64,000 nucleotides of DNA. Origin: Sphingomonas sp. ERG5 (lineage in GTDB: Bacteria; Pseudomonadota; Alphaproteobacteria; Sphingomonadales; Sphingomonadaceae). The stretch covers positions 1 through 64,000 of the forward strand of contig NZ_JSXI01000020.1 of the NCBI RefSeq assembly GCF_000803065.1. The letters are read 5' to 3'. Below are positions 42,351-51,571 of this stretch, in pieces. Each line of letters opens with the position of its first letter. The stretch's first letter is position 1. Below the pieces are notes generated by a model. That model worked only from the letters and a program-made list of their open reading frames with translations. It searched no databases and was not told the origin of the DNA. Made by a program: the position numbers and the translations under genes.

Positions 42351-44822
42351 ATGCGACTGGCAAATTTCGTGACCGTAACCGGCAAAAGCACGGCTCTTCT
42401 TGCGGCCCTGTTCCTCGCCTCGGCGGTCGACGCTCAACGGCAGTCGGCCAATGCCGACAGTGCTCAGCACGATCAGGTGACGATCTACCGGGATGCGAAG
42501 GGCGTGCCGCACATCTTTGCCAAGACATCAGCCGAAATCATGTTTGGCGCAGGTTATGCCGAAACGCAGGATCGCCTGGCGGCAATGGAGCTTGCCCGGC
42601 GTGGCGCGACCGGTCGGCGCGCCGAAATCCTGGGTAAATCAGCGATCGAATCGGACAAGACCGGCCGCGATCGGCAGCTTTCCAGCGCCGAACTGATGCG
42701 CATGTACCGGGCCATTCCGATCGAGCATCAGTTGATGATCCAGGCGTTCGTCGATGGGGTCAATCGCGCGATCGGCGAGGTCAACGCCGATCCCGAGCAC
42801 AAGATGCCGTTGGAGTTCATCCGCTGGGGCATCAAGCTGACGCCGTGGACCCTGACCGACTATCTCGGTTACATCGCGTCCGTCCCGAGTGGGCGCGAAG
42901 GCTCCGAGTTACAGAACCTCCAGTTTCTGAACGCGATGACCACTCGTTATGGCGAAAAGGTCGGACGCCAGATTTTCGACGACGTCGTGCCGATTTCGGA
43001 TCCTGATTCACCCACGGCGATACCCCGGGGCGAGGATTTGGCGCCGGCCCGGCCAATGCCCGTCGCAACCCATTTGTCGTTACAGGCCGGAGCGGTCGAT
43101 CTCCGATCGCTGCAACAGATCGCGACCGTTCCGGCGGAGCTGCCCAAGGAAGCCAGCCGCTGCCTGGTCATCGGCCCGAAAAAGTCGGCGAGTGGTCATG
43201 TGCTGATGATGGAGGCCACCGCCGATGGTCCGGAAATCCATCTCAATGGCGGCGGGTTCGACAGTACGGGCTTCAGTTTCAACGGCTGGGGGCCGCCGTT
43301 CATGGGACGTGGCGTGCAGCATGGCTGGCTGCTGACATCGGGCGTGGCGCAGGCGAATACGATTTTCGCCGAGCGCCTGAACCCGGCGAACCGATATCAA
43401 TATTGGTTCAAGGGCCGCTGGAAGACCATGGAGCATCGGACCGAGACCATCATGGTCAAGGGCGGCGATCCGCTCACGCATGAGGTCGCCTGGACGATCC
43501 ATGGCCCGATCGTGAACTGGGATGTGGAACATGGCGTCGCCTACTCCCATCGTTTTGGTCTCCGCGGGAAGGAACTGGATACCTGGGTCGGGATCGTCGA
43601 AATGGCGCGGGCGAAGAGCTTGTCGGATTTCGAAACGAAGGGCGTGGATCGCGTCGGCTGGAATCTGGGCATCTGTTATGGTGGCGAGGATGGCCAGATT
43701 GCATTCTGGGAAGCTGGTAACTTGCCGAAGCTGGCACCTGGGGCGGATCCGCGCCTGCCGACGCCAGGCACCGGCGAGTATGAATGGGCCGGCTTCCTGA
43801 CGCCGCAGGAGCGGCCGCACATGCTCAACCCGCGCCAGGGCTATATCCATAGCTGGAACAGCAAGGCCACGAGCTGGTCGACCGAAGGGAATGATGCCCG
43901 TATCGGCGCGACATTCCGGACCTGGCTGGGCAATCAACTCGCCGCCTCGAACAATGCGATCACGCTGCTGGACATGCGCGAGTTCAATCGCAAGATTTTC
44001 AATGCGATGGGCGCGCAGGATCGGACGCAGACGACACCGGCATTCTTTGCGCCTTACATTCGCGCGGCGATTGCCGCCAGCGACGATGCGGAGGTGAAGC
44101 AGGCCGGCGAGCTCATGCTGTCCTATAACGGCCTCTACGAAGACCTTGATGCCGACTATCGATATGACAATCCCGGGCTGACCTTGTTCCGGACCTGGCT
44201 GAACGTCGCGCCCGCCATGGTCTTTGGCAAGGATCTCGGCGACTGGTGGAGCAAGGTCGATGAAGGACGATATCTGCGATATCAGACCAGCCTGTTGTTG
44301 CGCGCATTCCAGGGCGACAAGGCCGGTGCTCCGCTTGCGTTCGATTATTTCCACGGCCGCGATCGCAATGCCGTGCTGGTCGAGACGATCAAGGCGACCG
44401 TCGGGCAGATCAAGCCGCAATTTCCCGGCAAGGCGATGACCGATTGGCGGATGCCGGTTTTCTGGAAATATTACGATGTAGCCGCGAAAAGGGCTGATCG
44501 TCCGGAACTTCCCGATGACGACAACCCATCGAACCGTTTGTCAGCCATCCTTCGGATCGGGCCGACAATGGCCCCGCACAATGGCGGTGAGGGCTGGGTC
44601 GGATTGATGGAGCTTAACCCCGATCACCCCGCGCTCTATTCGGTGGTCGATGCCGGCGGGCAAAGTCGGTTCATCGATCCGCATGGGGTCGGCAACCCGC
44701 ACCTCTCGGACCAGACGATGATGCACGAGACCAACGAGTTGAAGAAGATCGTCATGAATCCCGACGATGTGCGCGCGGCTGCCGTGTCGACGCAGATACT
44801 GGAGTATAAGCCGGCAAGATAG
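42351..44822 (+). CDS. penicillin acylase family amidase (Ntn hydrolase)
   Basis: An 823-residue exported Ntn-hydrolase. The signal peptide (residues 1-29, SAVDAQ) is followed by the alpha-chain-like region (VTIYRDAKGVPHIFAKTSAE, FGAGYAETQDRLAAMELARR). A linker follows, then the expected beta-chain start at about Ser269 in KEASRCLVIGPKKSASGHVL. The usual SNNW after the nucleophile is replaced by SRCL, so the substrate or processing may differ. Relatives remove acyl groups from beta-lactams, N-acyl homoserine lactones or other amides in the periplasm. It starts 13 nt after the amidohydrolase gene, so the two probably act in sequence. Confidence 0.87.
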   Translation: MRLANFVTVTGKSTALLAALFLASAVDAQRQSANADSAQHDQVTIYRDAKGVPHIFAKTSAEIMFGAGYAETQDRLAAMELARRGATGRRAEILGKSAIESDKTGRDRQLSSAELMRMYRAIPIEHQLMIQAFVDGVNRAIGEVNADPEHKMPLEFIRWGIKLTPWTLTDYLGYIASVPSGREGSELQNLQFLNAMTTRYGEKVGRQIFDDVVPISDPDSPTAIPRGEDLAPARPMPVATHLSLQAGAVDLRSLQQIATVPAELPKEASRCLVIGPKKSASGHVLMMEATADGPEIHLNGGGFDSTGFSFNGWGPPFMGRGVQHGWLLTSGVAQANTIFAERLNPANRYQYWFKGRWKTMEHRTETIMVKGGDPLTHEVAWTIHGPIVNWDVEHGVAYSHRFGLRGKELDTWVGIVEMARAKSLSDFETKGVDRVGWNLGICYGGEDGQIAFWEAGNLPKLAPGADPRLPTPGTGEYEWAGFLTPQERPHMLNPRQGYIHSWNSKATSWSTEGNDARIGATFRTWLGNQLAASNNAITLLDMREFNRKIFNAMGAQDRTQTTPAFFAPYIRAAIAASDDAEVKQAGELMLSYNGLYEDLDADYRYDNPGLTLFRTWLNVAPAMVFGKDLGDWWSKVDEGRYLRYQTSLLLRAFQGDKAGAPLAFDYFHGRDRNAVLVETIKATVGQIKPQFPGKAMTDWRMPVFWKYYDVAAKRADRPELPDDDNPSNRLSAILRIGPTMAPHNGGEGWVGLMELNPDHPALYSVVDAGGQSRFIDPHGVGNPHLSDQTMMHETNELKKIVMNPDDVRAAAVSTQILEYKPAR

Positions 44823-44855
44823 GGCAGGATCACGACGGGCTCCGCCCGGCCCCGG

Positions 44856-45761
44856 CTATGCGCTTCGGGCTTTCAGCATGTCCCAGAATGCCTCGACTCT
44901 CTGGCTCCGTCTCGCTCGCGGCCTGAATATCCGTATTTCGATTGGGATATGCCAGCGATCGTCGCCGGCCAGCGCCAGTCGTCCTTCGTTGAGGTCGGCT
45001 TCGGCGAGGCTCAGCGGGGTCCAGCTGACGCCGCGTCCATCGCGCGCCATGGTCAGGAGAACGCTGGCCATATGCGATCTGAAGACCGGTTGCAGCGCGG
45101 TGATCCCGCTGCCGACCACTTTCGCCGCCTGTAAAATCCGCCCCATGCCTGACCGGTCCTCGAGCTCGAGATAGGGCAGTGGATTGGCGTCGGTGCCCGG
45201 CAGGCGATGAATCGGGGCGCCATCGGATGTCGTAGCAGAAACGGGCAGCAGGACATCGTCACCCAAATGCAGCGATGAAAAACCCGAGGGATCGAGCCGA
45301 TGGGATGCGGCCGGATGATGGTGGCACAGCAGGAAGTCGGCCTTACCTTCGAGCATGAAACGCTCGCACGCGGTCATATGGTCGGCAACGAGCGTGACGG
45401 TGCCCACATCCCATCCGTCCTCCAGGCTGCGAAGCCAGGATGGGAAGAATGTCACTGAGAGAGCGTGAGTGGACGCGAAACGCAATTCGCTGACTTGCGC
45501 CCGCCCGATCTCACGGACCTGATCGCGACCGAGCGACAGCCTGCGCAGGATTTCCTCGGCAATGCCGCGAAAGGCGAAACCCGCTTCGGTCAATGCGATC
45601 CGGTGCGTGTCACGATCCACCAATGTCGCACCGATCCAGTCTTCAAGCGCGCGGATCCGGCGACTGAAGGCGGGCTGAGTCATATTGCGCGCTTCGGCCG
45701 CCCGCGAGAAGTTCATCTCATCGGCGAGCGTGATGAAGTCTTCGAGCCACATTGTGTCCAT
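44856..45761 (-). CDS. LysR-family regulator
   Basis: A 301-residue LysR regulator. The N-terminal helix-turn-helix (WLEDFITLADEMNFSRAAEA, then RNMTQPAFSRRIRALEDWIG) and the two-lobed effector domain are complete. The ATG at 45761 is the best start; ATG at 45752 is three codons shorter. It is divergent from the LeuC/LeuD-type hydratase genes with 101 bp between them. That gap contains a GTAACG-GA-CGTTAC dyad, a plausible binding site, so activation of the hydratase operon is inferred. Confidence 0.9.
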   Translation of the reverse strand: MDTMWLEDFITLADEMNFSRAAEARNMTQPAFSRRIRALEDWIGATLVDRDTHRIALTEAGFAFRGIAEEILRRLSLGRDQVREIGRAQVSELRFASTHALSVTFFPSWLRSLEDGWDVGTVTLVADHMTACERFMLEGKADFLLCHHHPAASHRLDPSGFSSLHLGDDVLLPVSATTSDGAPIHRLPGTDANPLPYLELEDRSGMGRILQAAKVVGSGITALQPVFRSHMASVLLTMARDGRGVSWTPLSLAEADLNEGRLALAGDDRWHIPIEIRIFRPRARRSQRVEAFWDMLKARSA

Positions 45762-45803
45762 GTTACCGCGTGTGTCGCATGGTTTGATAAATTCCCGGCA
45801 TTG

Positions 45804-45817
45804 GTAACGGACGTTAC
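45804..45817. promoter_or_regulatory. putative LysR binding site GTAACG-GA-CGTTAC
   Basis: A 14-bp sequence with perfect 6-bp arms (45804-45809 and 45812-45817) lies in the gap between the LysR gene and the leuC-like gene. It is centred about 50 bp upstream of the leuC-like start. LysR sites are usually interrupted palindromes of the T-N11-A type in exactly this position. The match to a specific consensus cannot be judged. Confidence 0.5.
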
Positions 45818-45862
45818 GCGCACTGTAAGTCCCGCTTTCGCAAACCGCCAAGAGGGAATGAT

Positions 45863-47299
45863 ATGCCAGCGTCGCGAACGCTCTACGACAAGATCATCGA
45901 TCGGCATCGGATCTTGTCCTTCGGCGAGGCCGAAGGCGCCGGAGAACGGATGCTGCTGTATATCGATCGGACGGTGTTGAACGAATATACCAGCCCGCAA
46001 GCGTTCAGCGGGCTGCGCGATGCCGGACGGCGGGTCTGGCGGCCTGAAGCCGCATTGGGCGTGGTGGATCATGTCAATTCGACCGATCCCGCGCGCGGTG
46101 CCGGCAGCAGCGACGGCGGTGCGCAGCGGCAGATCGATTATTTCGTGCAGAACGGTCGCGATTTCGGGATCGAGATCTATGACGTGCTGCATCCTCGGCA
46201 AGGCATCGAACATGTCGTCCTGCCGGATCTCGGCTGGGTTCTGCCCGGACTGGTCATCGCCGCCGGGGATAGTCACACCACGACTTATGGCGCGTTCGGC
46301 ACCGTCGGGTTCGGCATCGGGACGTCGGATATCGAGCATCTGCTGGCGACACAGACGCTGATTTACCACCGGCTGAAGAATATGCGCGTGACGATCGACG
46401 GGCGCCTGCCAACGGGTGTGACCGCAAAGGATGCGGTGATGGCGGTCATCCGGCTGATCGGGGCGGGCGGAGCGGCCGGTTATGCGCTGGAGTTCGCGGG
46501 CGAAGCCATTCGCACCCTGGGGGTCGAGGCGCGCATGACCATGTGCAACATGGCGGTCGAATGTGGCGCGCGGGTGGCGTTGATGGCCCCCGACGACAAG
46601 GTGCTCGACTATATTTCGGGCCGCCCGCGCACGCCTCCGGCGGCGATGTTGGAGCGGGGGCGTGAACAATGGGCGGAACTGGTGACCGATGCGGCGGCGC
46701 ATTTCGATGCCGAAGTCGTGCTGCGCGCCGAGGATGTCCCGCCCATGGTCAGCTGGGGAACCAGTCCGGATCAGGCTTTGGCAATCAGCGATCGCGTCCC
46801 TCATCCCGACGATATGCCGATCGACCGCCAGGCGGACGTCGCGCGCGCGATCGCCTATATGGGACTGGAGCCGCATATGCTGCTGCAGGGTATATCGATC
46901 GATCGGGCCTTTATCGGGTCCTGCACCAATGCCCGGATCACTGACCTGCGCGATGCCGCGCGCATTCTCGACGGACGGAAGGTCGCACCTGGGGTTCGCG
47001 CGATGATCTCGCCGGGCAGCAGCACCGTGCGGCGTGAGGCGGAGGCCGAGGGCCTGGACCGGATTTTCATCGATGCCGGTTTCGAGTGGCGTCAGTCGGG
47101 ATGCTCGCTGTGTCTGGCGATGAACGATGACATGCTGGCGCCCGGCGAGCGGTGTGCGTCGAGCACGAACCGAAATTTCGAGGGGCGGCAAGGCATTGGC
47201 GGACGAACGCATCTGATGAGCCCGGCAATGGTGGCGGCTGCGGCGGTCACCGGCAAGCTCGTCGATGTGCGGCGCTTTCCATCGCCGGAGACAATGTGA
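45863..47299 (+). CDS. aconitase-family hydratase large subunit (LeuC-like)
   Basis: A 478-residue LeuC-type subunit. Cys354 (GSCTN), Cys414 and Cys417 (SGCSLC) provide the ligands for a [4Fe-4S] cluster, and substrate-binding stretches such as GDSHTTTYGAFGTVGFGIGTSD are intact. It pairs with the LeuD-like product, whose start overlaps its stop by one nucleotide. No leuA or leuB gene lies nearby, and a LysR regulator and an alpha/beta hydrolase flank the pair. A catabolic hydratase of a C5-C6 branched dicarboxylate (2-methylmalate/citraconate or dimethylmaleate type) is therefore as likely as leucine biosynthesis. Confidence 0.88.
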   Translation: MPASRTLYDKIIDRHRILSFGEAEGAGERMLLYIDRTVLNEYTSPQAFSGLRDAGRRVWRPEAALGVVDHVNSTDPARGAGSSDGGAQRQIDYFVQNGRDFGIEIYDVLHPRQGIEHVVLPDLGWVLPGLVIAAGDSHTTTYGAFGTVGFGIGTSDIEHLLATQTLIYHRLKNMRVTIDGRLPTGVTAKDAVMAVIRLIGAGGAAGYALEFAGEAIRTLGVEARMTMCNMAVECGARVALMAPDDKVLDYISGRPRTPPAAMLERGREQWAELVTDAAAHFDAEVVLRAEDVPPMVSWGTSPDQALAISDRVPHPDDMPIDRQADVARAIAYMGLEPHMLLQGISIDRAFIGSCTNARITDLRDAARILDGRKVAPGVRAMISPGSSTVRREAEAEGLDRIFIDAGFEWRQSGCSLCLAMNDDMLAPGERCASSTNRNFEGRQGIGGRTHLMSPAMVAAAAVTGKLVDVRRFPSPETM

Positions 47300-47916
47300 T
47301 GGAGCGCTTCACGCAGTTGACCGGGCGTATCGCCGCGATGCCCGCAGCGAACATCGACACTGATGTGATCATGCCGAAAGCATTTCTGAAGGGCATCGAC
47401 CGCGCCGGTCTGGCACTGGGTCTGTTTCACGATCTGCGGTTCGATGCGGAAGGCCGACAGCGTCCGGAATTCCTGCTGCATCGCGCAGATATGGCGGATA
47501 CCCGCTTCCTGCTGGTCGGGCCGAATTTCGGCTGCGGCTCATCGCGCGAGCATGCCGTGTGGGGGATGCTGCAATATGGGATACGCGCCATTATCGGCAC
47601 TGGCTTTGCCGGCATATTCGCGGACAACGCCGCCAATAACGGGCTGCTCCTGATCATACTCGATCCGATTGAGATCGCGTCGCTCGGGGCCTGCCTGTCC
47701 AACGATACCGGCCTGATCTCCATCGATCTGGAAAAGCGGATTATCATCGCCGGGGACGTGTCGATCGATTTCGGGATCGACCCCGATGTCCGGCGTGCGC
47801 TGCTGCTCGGGCTGGACCGCATCGGCGATACGCTCACTCATTCGGCGCGAATTCATTCCTTTCAGCAAGCCTATCTTGCCGAACATCCCTGGCTGGTCGA
47901 GGAATCGGCCCGATGA
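47299..47916 (+). CDS. aconitase-family hydratase small subunit (LeuD-like)
   Basis: A 205-residue LeuD-type swivelling domain. NIDTDVIMPKAFLKGIDR at the N-terminus and FGCGSSREHAVWGMLQYGIRAIIG are the family motifs, the latter carrying the substrate-binding serine and arginine. It overlaps the large-subunit gene by one nucleotide and its stop overlaps the hydrolase start by 4 nt, so the three genes are translationally coupled. The two subunits together would catalyse addition or removal of water on a branched di- or tricarboxylate. Confidence 0.88.
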   Translation: MERFTQLTGRIAAMPAANIDTDVIMPKAFLKGIDRAGLALGLFHDLRFDAEGRQRPEFLLHRADMADTRFLLVGPNFGCGSSREHAVWGMLQYGIRAIIGTGFAGIFADNAANNGLLLIILDPIEIASLGACLSNDTGLISIDLEKRIIIAGDVSIDFGIDPDVRRALLLGLDRIGDTLTHSARIHSFQQAYLAEHPWLVEESAR

Positions 47917-48806
47917 CCGGGATCGTCGGGTATCCCGCCCTGATGCCAGGGTTTCGCTGGTATGACATCGACGCGGAAGGGGTCCGTATCCGCACGGCAA
48001 TTGGCGGCTCCGGCCCGCCGCTTCTGTTGCTGCACGGGCATCCGCAGACTCACCTCACCTGGCATAAGGTCGCGCCGGCGCTCGCCGAACGATTCACCGT
48101 GATCGCGACGGATTTGCGCGGCTATGGCGACAGCGCAAAGCCGCCGGGTGGCGACAATCATGTGAATTATTCGAAAAGGGCGATGGCCGCTGACCAGGTC
48201 GCGGTGATGCGATGGCTGGGATTCGACCGCTTCGCCGTGGTTGGTCACGACCGGGGCGCACGCGTGGCGCACCGTATGGCGCTGGATCATCCCGAACAGG
48301 TGAATCGTCTCGTCCTGATCGACATCGCGCCGACCGCGACGATGTATGATCGGACCGACAAGGAATTCGCGACACGCTATTTCTGGTGGTTCTTCCTGAT
48401 CCAGCCCTTCGATCTTCCCGAACGGATGATCGCAGCCGATCCGGACTTCTTTCTCGATCGCCATCTGACCGGGCAGATCAAGGTCAAGGGCGTCGTCGAT
48501 CCACGGGTTCTGGCGGAGTATCGGCGCTGCTATCGCGATCCCGCCACGCGTCACGCGATCTGCGAGGATTATCGCGCCGCCGCCGGCATCGATCTGGAAC
48601 ATGATGCCGAAGACTGCGATCGCCGGATCGAAGCCCCGCTTCTGGCGCTATGGGGTGGCCGCGGTACGGTTGGCGCACTGTATGACGTGCTCGCCACCTG
48701 GCGCGACAAGGCGCGTGATGTCAGCGGCCGTCCGATCGACTGCGGACACAGCCCGCAAGAGGAGGCGTCGCAGGATTTGCTGCAGGCGCTTGGCGCATTT
48801 CTTTGA
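47913..48806 (+). CDS. alpha/beta hydrolase of the haloacetate dehalogenase/epoxide hydrolase group
   Basis: A 297-residue alpha/beta hydrolase. The nucleophile elbow GHDRGARVAH places Asp113 as nucleophile with Arg114 and Arg117, the carboxylate-binding pair known in fluoroacetate dehalogenases. The terminal histidine lies in DCGHSPQEE, and HGHPQTHLTW forms the oxyanion region. The halide-binding His-Trp of fluoroacetate dehalogenases is replaced by Trp158-Trp159 (YFWWFF). Defluorination is therefore doubtful; it may act on another 2-halo acid, an epoxide or a lactone of a carboxylic acid. It is coupled to the LeuCD-type genes and probably supplies or removes their substrate. Confidence 0.83.
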   Translation: MTGIVGYPALMPGFRWYDIDAEGVRIRTAIGGSGPPLLLLHGHPQTHLTWHKVAPALAERFTVIATDLRGYGDSAKPPGGDNHVNYSKRAMAADQVAVMRWLGFDRFAVVGHDRGARVAHRMALDHPEQVNRLVLIDIAPTATMYDRTDKEFATRYFWWFFLIQPFDLPERMIAADPDFFLDRHLTGQIKVKGVVDPRVLAEYRRCYRDPATRHAICEDYRAAAGIDLEHDAEDCDRRIEAPLLALWGGRGTVGALYDVLATWRDKARDVSGRPIDCGHSPQEEASQDLLQALGAFL

Positions 48807-49126
48807 TCCGTGACCGGTGACCGCGTGCAGCAAAGGCCGGGCATGGCAGCTTTCCGCCACAGCGAATTCAGCCGCTGCCCTGCATGATTATATGCCGATC
48901 CGGCATTGGGCTGGCATGATCACTTATCCTAATGTGCTTTATCGAGAATGGATTTCGTCAAAGTATAATGGCAACACCAGTAAGTAATGTGGCGCATATT
49001 TCTGTAAAATACGTGGGCTTGGTTGATAGAAGTAAAATTAAACAACCATAAAAATGGTGTTACGGTCGGCTTGAGGGAAAGTGATAGCCGTTCCGCGGGA
49101 TTTTTAATTCAGTGAGGATGCTAGGG
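48807..49126. other. 320-bp non-coding gap before the TonB receptor
   Basis: The gap separates the hydrolase gene from the next TonB receptor. It becomes strongly AT-rich from about 48910 onward, consistent with promoter sequence, and contains an ATGCCG-ATC-CGGCAT dyad at 48892-48906. No coding frame or non-coding RNA is recognised. Confidence 0.6.
48892..48906. promoter_or_regulatory. short dyad ATGCCG-N3-CGGCAT
   Basis: A perfect 6-bp inverted repeat with a 3-nt centre lies 86 nt after the hydrolase stop and about 220 nt before the receptor start. It could be a small terminator hairpin for the upstream operon or an operator. No T-run follows. Confidence 0.35.
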
Positions 49127-51400
49127 ATGTCAAAGAGGATTTGTACTCCGGTCCGATTGCTTAAAATTGTCGGGTCGACGATGGCCATGGCGGTCTTCTT
49201 GCAGAGCGGCGTCGCGATGGCGCAGGATGTTGCGAGCCAAGGTCAGGACGAGCCTGCGGCCCCGGCCGAGCAGGGGGACATCGTCGTCGTCGGCAAGCGC
49301 GCGCAGAATATCCGCGACGTTGCGGGTACCGTCAATGTCGTGTCGTCCGAGGATCTGACAAAGGCGGGCGCCAAGGACGCCGAAGACATCTTCAAACTGA
49401 CCCCGGGCGTTCAGTTCAACAAGGGATCCGCTGATGGCTCATTGCTGTCGATCCGCGGTATCGGCACGAGCACGTCGTCCGACAATACCAGCGTCGGGCA
49501 GTTGCCGACCGGAATCTATATCGAAGACGTGCCGTTCACCGATCCGTTCCAATATGTGTCGACGCCCGATATTTCGGCGTTCGATCTTGATGCGGTGAAA
49601 GTGCTGCGCGGGCCGCAGGGCGCGCTTTATGGTTCCGGTTCGCTGGGCGGTGCGGTCAACTACACGTTCAAGAAGCCTGACCTCGCCGACACGGGCGGTT
49701 CGATGATGGTGACGGCGGATGTCGCGCAGGGCGGCGAAGCTCAGGCCTCGGTTTATGCCGCGCTGAATCTGCCGGTCGTCTCCGACACGTTCGCACTGCG
49801 GTTCGTCGGGCAATATCAGAACGACCCCGGCTATCAGGACAATATCGGCACGAACGAGAAGAATGTGAATGGCCGATCGGTAAAGGGCGGCCGCGTTCTC
49901 GCGCTATACCGGCCCGACGACCGGCTGACGATCGACGGCCTGTATATCTATCAGGAATCGCATCAGGGTGATACGTCGGCCTCGGTAGGGCCGGATGTGC
50001 GCTATTATAACTCGCGCCATCCCTCGTCCTACAATTCGCGCTTCAGCATGGCGAAGCTTGAGGTGAATTATCTCCTCGGGCCAGTGAAGCTGACTTCGTT
50101 GACGGCGCATCAGAGCAAGACGAGAAATGCGAACGGCGATCTCACCCGGCTCCTCGTGCCGGATGTCACCACCGGGATCGATGTTCCTTCCGAAGATTTT
50201 CTGGGCTTCGGGCCATTTCCGCAAGTCACCGAAGCGCGCAACATCGAGGCCCGCAACTCCAACGGTTTTTCGCAGGAATTTCGTGCGGCCTCAGCAAAAA
50301 AAGGTCGTTTCAACTGGTTGATCGGCGTTTTTGGTCAGGATGTGAATTTTCACCGGACGCAGAACGTCTTCCTGGTTGGTGCGAACGATCCGGTCCATGA
50401 CGATTTATACTTCAACGTCTCGCGCGACGGCATCGCGAAGGAGCGTGCCGTTTTCGGAGAGGTCGAACTGGATATCGGCGGGCTGGAACTGGGCGCGGGC
50501 GGACGGTATTTTCATACCAGCGTCAGTTTCGATCAGGTCCGGACCGCCGCGCTGGCATCCAGTGCCAATACCCGGTCGCTGACGCACACCGAGAGCGGCT
50601 TTACGCCGAAGTTCCAGGCCAGATACCGGCTGCCCGGTGACACGGTGCTTTACGCGCTGGCCGCGAAAGGCTTCCGGTTCGGCGGGGTGAATACTGCGCC
50701 GGGCGCGGCGGAATACAAGTCCGACAATCTCTGGAATTATGAAGCGGGCATTCGCCTGGCCCCGACGTCGACGCTCAATGTGGATGTCGGCGCCTTTTAT
50801 ATCGACTGGAAGAATCCTCAGATCACATCGGCCGATCGGAATGGCTTTCTGGTCATCTCGAACGTGGGCAAGGCTGTGTCGAAGGGGGCTGAACTCGCGA
50901 TACGCTGGCGCCCGGTCGAGGGTTTGCGGTTCAACGGCAGCATGACCTACACCGATGCCAAGACCAAGGCGCCGTTCCAAAGTACGCGCAACTTCGCGAC
51001 GGATGTCGCGGGCGGCTACACTGGTAATTTCGAGGTTCCGGCGGGCACACGCTTGCCGGGCACGCCGAAGCTGCAGGCAAGTTTTCAGCCGGAATTCGTC
51101 ACGGCGGGGCCATCCGGTACGGAACTGAGCTTGTCCGGCACGCTGACCTATACCGGCAAGCGCCAGGCCCAGATCGACAGCGCGCTCATGTTGCCGGCTT
51201 ACACTACGGCCGATCTGCGTGCGAAAGTGTCTAAGGGGCGCTTCGAGGTTGGATTGGGTGTTTCGAACCTGTTCAATTCGAAGGGCGTTTCCCAGGCCAG
51301 CTATGGCTATTATTCGACCGGAACCGGGACGGACGGGTATGCGGATTATTATCTCATCCGGCCGCGGGTCTACTCGCTCTCGCTTCGGGTCGATATGTGA
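49127..51400 (+). CDS. TonB-dependent receptor
   Basis: A 757-residue outer-membrane receptor. It shows a signal peptide (residues about 1-33, SGVAMAQ), TonB box GDIVVVGKR, plug motifs (AGTVNVVSSEDLTKAGAK, DAVKVLRGPQGALYGSGSLG) and a barrel ending in LSLRVDM. The ATG at 49127 is preferred because GAGG lies 8 nt upstream; ATG 49118 is three codons longer with poor spacing. It is followed by a secreted S9 peptidase, so a peptide or peptide-linked compound is a possible ligand. It is only distantly similar to the other four receptors here. Confidence 0.9.
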   Translation: MSKRICTPVRLLKIVGSTMAMAVFLQSGVAMAQDVASQGQDEPAAPAEQGDIVVVGKRAQNIRDVAGTVNVVSSEDLTKAGAKDAEDIFKLTPGVQFNKGSADGSLLSIRGIGTSTSSDNTSVGQLPTGIYIEDVPFTDPFQYVSTPDISAFDLDAVKVLRGPQGALYGSGSLGGAVNYTFKKPDLADTGGSMMVTADVAQGGEAQASVYAALNLPVVSDTFALRFVGQYQNDPGYQDNIGTNEKNVNGRSVKGGRVLALYRPDDRLTIDGLYIYQESHQGDTSASVGPDVRYYNSRHPSSYNSRFSMAKLEVNYLLGPVKLTSLTAHQSKTRNANGDLTRLLVPDVTTGIDVPSEDFLGFGPFPQVTEARNIEARNSNGFSQEFRAASAKKGRFNWLIGVFGQDVNFHRTQNVFLVGANDPVHDDLYFNVSRDGIAKERAVFGEVELDIGGLELGAGGRYFHTSVSFDQVRTAALASSANTRSLTHTESGFTPKFQARYRLPGDTVLYALAAKGFRFGGVNTAPGAAEYKSDNLWNYEAGIRLAPTSTLNVDVGAFYIDWKNPQITSADRNGFLVISNVGKAVSKGAELAIRWRPVEGLRFNGSMTYTDAKTKAPFQSTRNFATDVAGGYTGNFEVPAGTRLPGTPKLQASFQPEFVTAGPSGTELSLSGTLTYTGKRQAQIDSALMLPAYTTADLRAKVSKGRFEVGLGVSNLFNSKGVSQASYGYYSTGTGTDGYADYYLIRPRVYSLSLRVDM

Positions 51401-51571
51401 ACGGCATTCCAACCCGGGCATCGCCGTGATCCCCGGAGCTTGCTGGATTGCGTCTATAAAGGCGGGGCGTCATGTTCTCGGATCGGGTGTTGCGCAACCC
51501 GGTCAAGAGCCGCCTGCCTTGCGGGATCGTCATTCATTGACGGTATCGATGCGCGTATGAGGGGAAGATAG

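Noticed and set aside
45863..47916. Assignment of the LeuC/LeuD pair to leucine biosynthesis
   Set aside because: No leuA or leuB is adjacent, and the divergent LysR and coupled hydrolase indicate a catabolic setting. The biosynthetic role is not excluded but not supported by context.
47913..48806. Naming the hydrolase a fluoroacetate dehalogenase
   Set aside because: The carboxylate-binding arginines are present, but the halide-stabilising histidine position is tryptophan, so only a group-level name is given.
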